From Fratercula arctica (taxonomy: Eukaryota > Chordata > Aves > Charadriiformes > Alcidae), in assembly GCA_947846985.1 (NCBI GenBank), contig CANTUZ010000005.1:17208389-17272388 (forward strand): a stretch of 64,000 bases of DNA, written 5' to 3'. The notes below the pieces were generated by a model. That model did not search any database. It had not been told where the DNA came from and was given only the letters and a program-made list of their open reading frames with translations. The position numbers were made by a program, and so were the translations under genes. Each line of letters starts with the position of its first letter. Positions within the stretch are counted from its first letter, which is position 1. Positions 62,886-64,000 of the stretch are shown in pieces.

Positions 62886-62987
62886 GTACAAAAAAAAAAT
62901 TACAGACAGGAGAAGAAAAGGGCTACCAAACAACTCTTCAGTGCTCTGAAGGATCCCAGTGTAGTGATCACAGCAGACTGGCTGAAG
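62886..62987 (+). CDS. OSBPL5: OSBPL5 (ORP5), coding exon 4, residues 98-131
   Basis: The 102-bp, phase-0 exon reads VQKKNYRQEKKRATKQLFSA and then LKDPSVVITADWLK, before the donor AAG|GTATTT. The lysine/arginine-rich stretch (about residues 100-112) is the polybasic segment in front of the PH domain of ORP5/ORP8, which helps target the plasma membrane through PI4P and PI(4,5)P2. The PH domain should begin in the next exon, outside the window. Ten consecutive A bases (62890-62899) lie inside the exon, spanning codons Gln99-Asn102. Residue 126 is Thr (ACA, 62970-62972), where the ORP5/ORP8 proteins I recall have Met before AD(W/S)LK. Confidence 0.95.
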
Positions 62988-64000
62988 GTATTTCATACAG
63001 ACCATTGCTCCTGAGGCTGTGGGAAAAAATAAGTGAGAAATACTTGATGTGTCTGAGACTTATGCACTAGCACTTTTTTGAGTAAAGCAAGATCAAATAA
63101 TTTTGAGTTGAAGTTGCTGTAAAGCTGTACTTAAATAACTGCTGTGAAAGTGGAGTTATGGGGAGTATTTACTTTTCATCTTAAACTAACTCAATCCATC
63201 TAGTCCATATCCTTAAGTAGTGACAAGGTCTCAAAAAGTGCATAGCACAAAAGGAAGTGATGATGCTTCTTTCTTCCTCTCTGAAAGAGTCTGCTGGCCT
63301 CTTCCCATAGATGTGTTTTTGTACTGAAGAGAGAATAGACAGAATAACAGCCTGGAAATGGGCAGATACAGCTTGTTCTATTGACAGTTGGATTTTATGT
63401 TGTCACAGCACAGAATGAAACATATTGGACCTGATGACAACTGTAATTTCTCCTTGTGCAAAGGCTCAACTAGTGACAGCTTCTTACTGAAGTCCTGAGA
63501 CTTCATACGTGGCAAAATAAATTTGGATTGACATTGAGAAATGTTACCTTTCACCGCTGGTTTTCTCCTCATTGGGGGCCATTTAGTCTTCTCAACTAGT
63601 AGTGAATTGGTTGCCCCTTTTATTATAGCAAAACTTAATTTCCAAACATCAACAAACAAGTAGCCCTTAAAATGAAAAAAAAAAGTAACTTAGGGATTTC
63701 ATGAAACCATACAATTGCATTTGACCAGCGTGAAAAACCTCCAATATTATTCTACGATCAGTATTAGAGGCCAGAAAAGTGAGATGTACATGGTTTATTG
63801 AGAAATTACATTGGCAACAAAATGTTTCATAATGTTTAGTGTAGATGATAGATAAATATTGAGGTTTTTTTAAAATACCTGTTGCATTTGTGCTGTGGGT
63901 GGAAATTTCTGCTTCAGCAACAAATGCTGCTGGGCCACAAAAACAGAGCACCGCCGTAAGACTTGAGGTTTGGCCTATGTAAGTTGAAGTCAAAAAGACC
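62988..64000 (+). other. OSBPL5: OSBPL5 intron after coding exon 4, running off the window
   Basis: It starts with donor GTATTT at 62988. No exon encoding the expected PH-domain start (a GTLKSW-type motif) is found before the window ends, so the intron continues beyond 64000. The rest is AT-rich with a 10-A run near 63675 and has no recognisable repeat or gene. Confidence 0.8.

Noticed and set aside
1..64000. CRISPR arrays, bacterial operons, rRNA or tRNA genes
   Set aside because: None was seen. The sequence has vertebrate intron-exon structure and bird-type retrotransposons.

Overview
The window looks like nuclear DNA from a bird. It is mostly AT-rich, non-coding sequence with scattered short exons and no dense or operon-like coding. 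It carries a CR1 retrotransposon 3' end (47574-47999) with the tail of repeated ATTCTATGA units typical of bird CR1 elements, plus much older, decayed CR1 and SINE-like fragments. I cannot name the species.

One protein-coding gene is recognisable: the 5' part of OSBPL5 (oxysterol-binding protein-related protein 5, ORP5), on the + strand. Four exons are supported by splice sites, reading phase and protein similarity: 45667-45823 (initiator ATG at 45688), 52335-52408, 62147-62227 and 62886-62987. They splice into 131 residues that stop just short of the PH domain. The PH domain, the lipid-transfer (ORD) domain and the C-terminal ER anchor must lie beyond the right edge. The introns are 6,511, 9,738 and 658 bp.

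From 1 to about 45.6 kb I find no convincing coding exon on either strand. This stretch is either a long 5' intron of OSBPL5 or intergenic DNA. It holds a decayed CR1 fragment (3390-3840), a second small one (26758-26815), a probable fossil DNA transposon with an internal hairpin (30005-30228), simple repeats, a local tandem duplication (16741-16823) and a mildly CpG-enriched segment (about 27.95-29.2 kb). No CpG-island promoter is obvious. The first non-coding exon of OSBPL5 could not be placed.

The first coding intron (45824-52334) holds the young CR1, a forkhead-like tandem repeat and a pair of canonical E-boxes. The second (52409-62146) holds a MIR-like fragment and a long (TTTTA)n array about 250 bp upstream of an exon.

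I did not find a novel multi-gene system. The observations most worth a second look are in and around OSBPL5: an overlapping two-codon uORF at the start codon, competing splice donors 5 nt apart, a 10-A coding run, and an E-box pair with 7-nt spacing.
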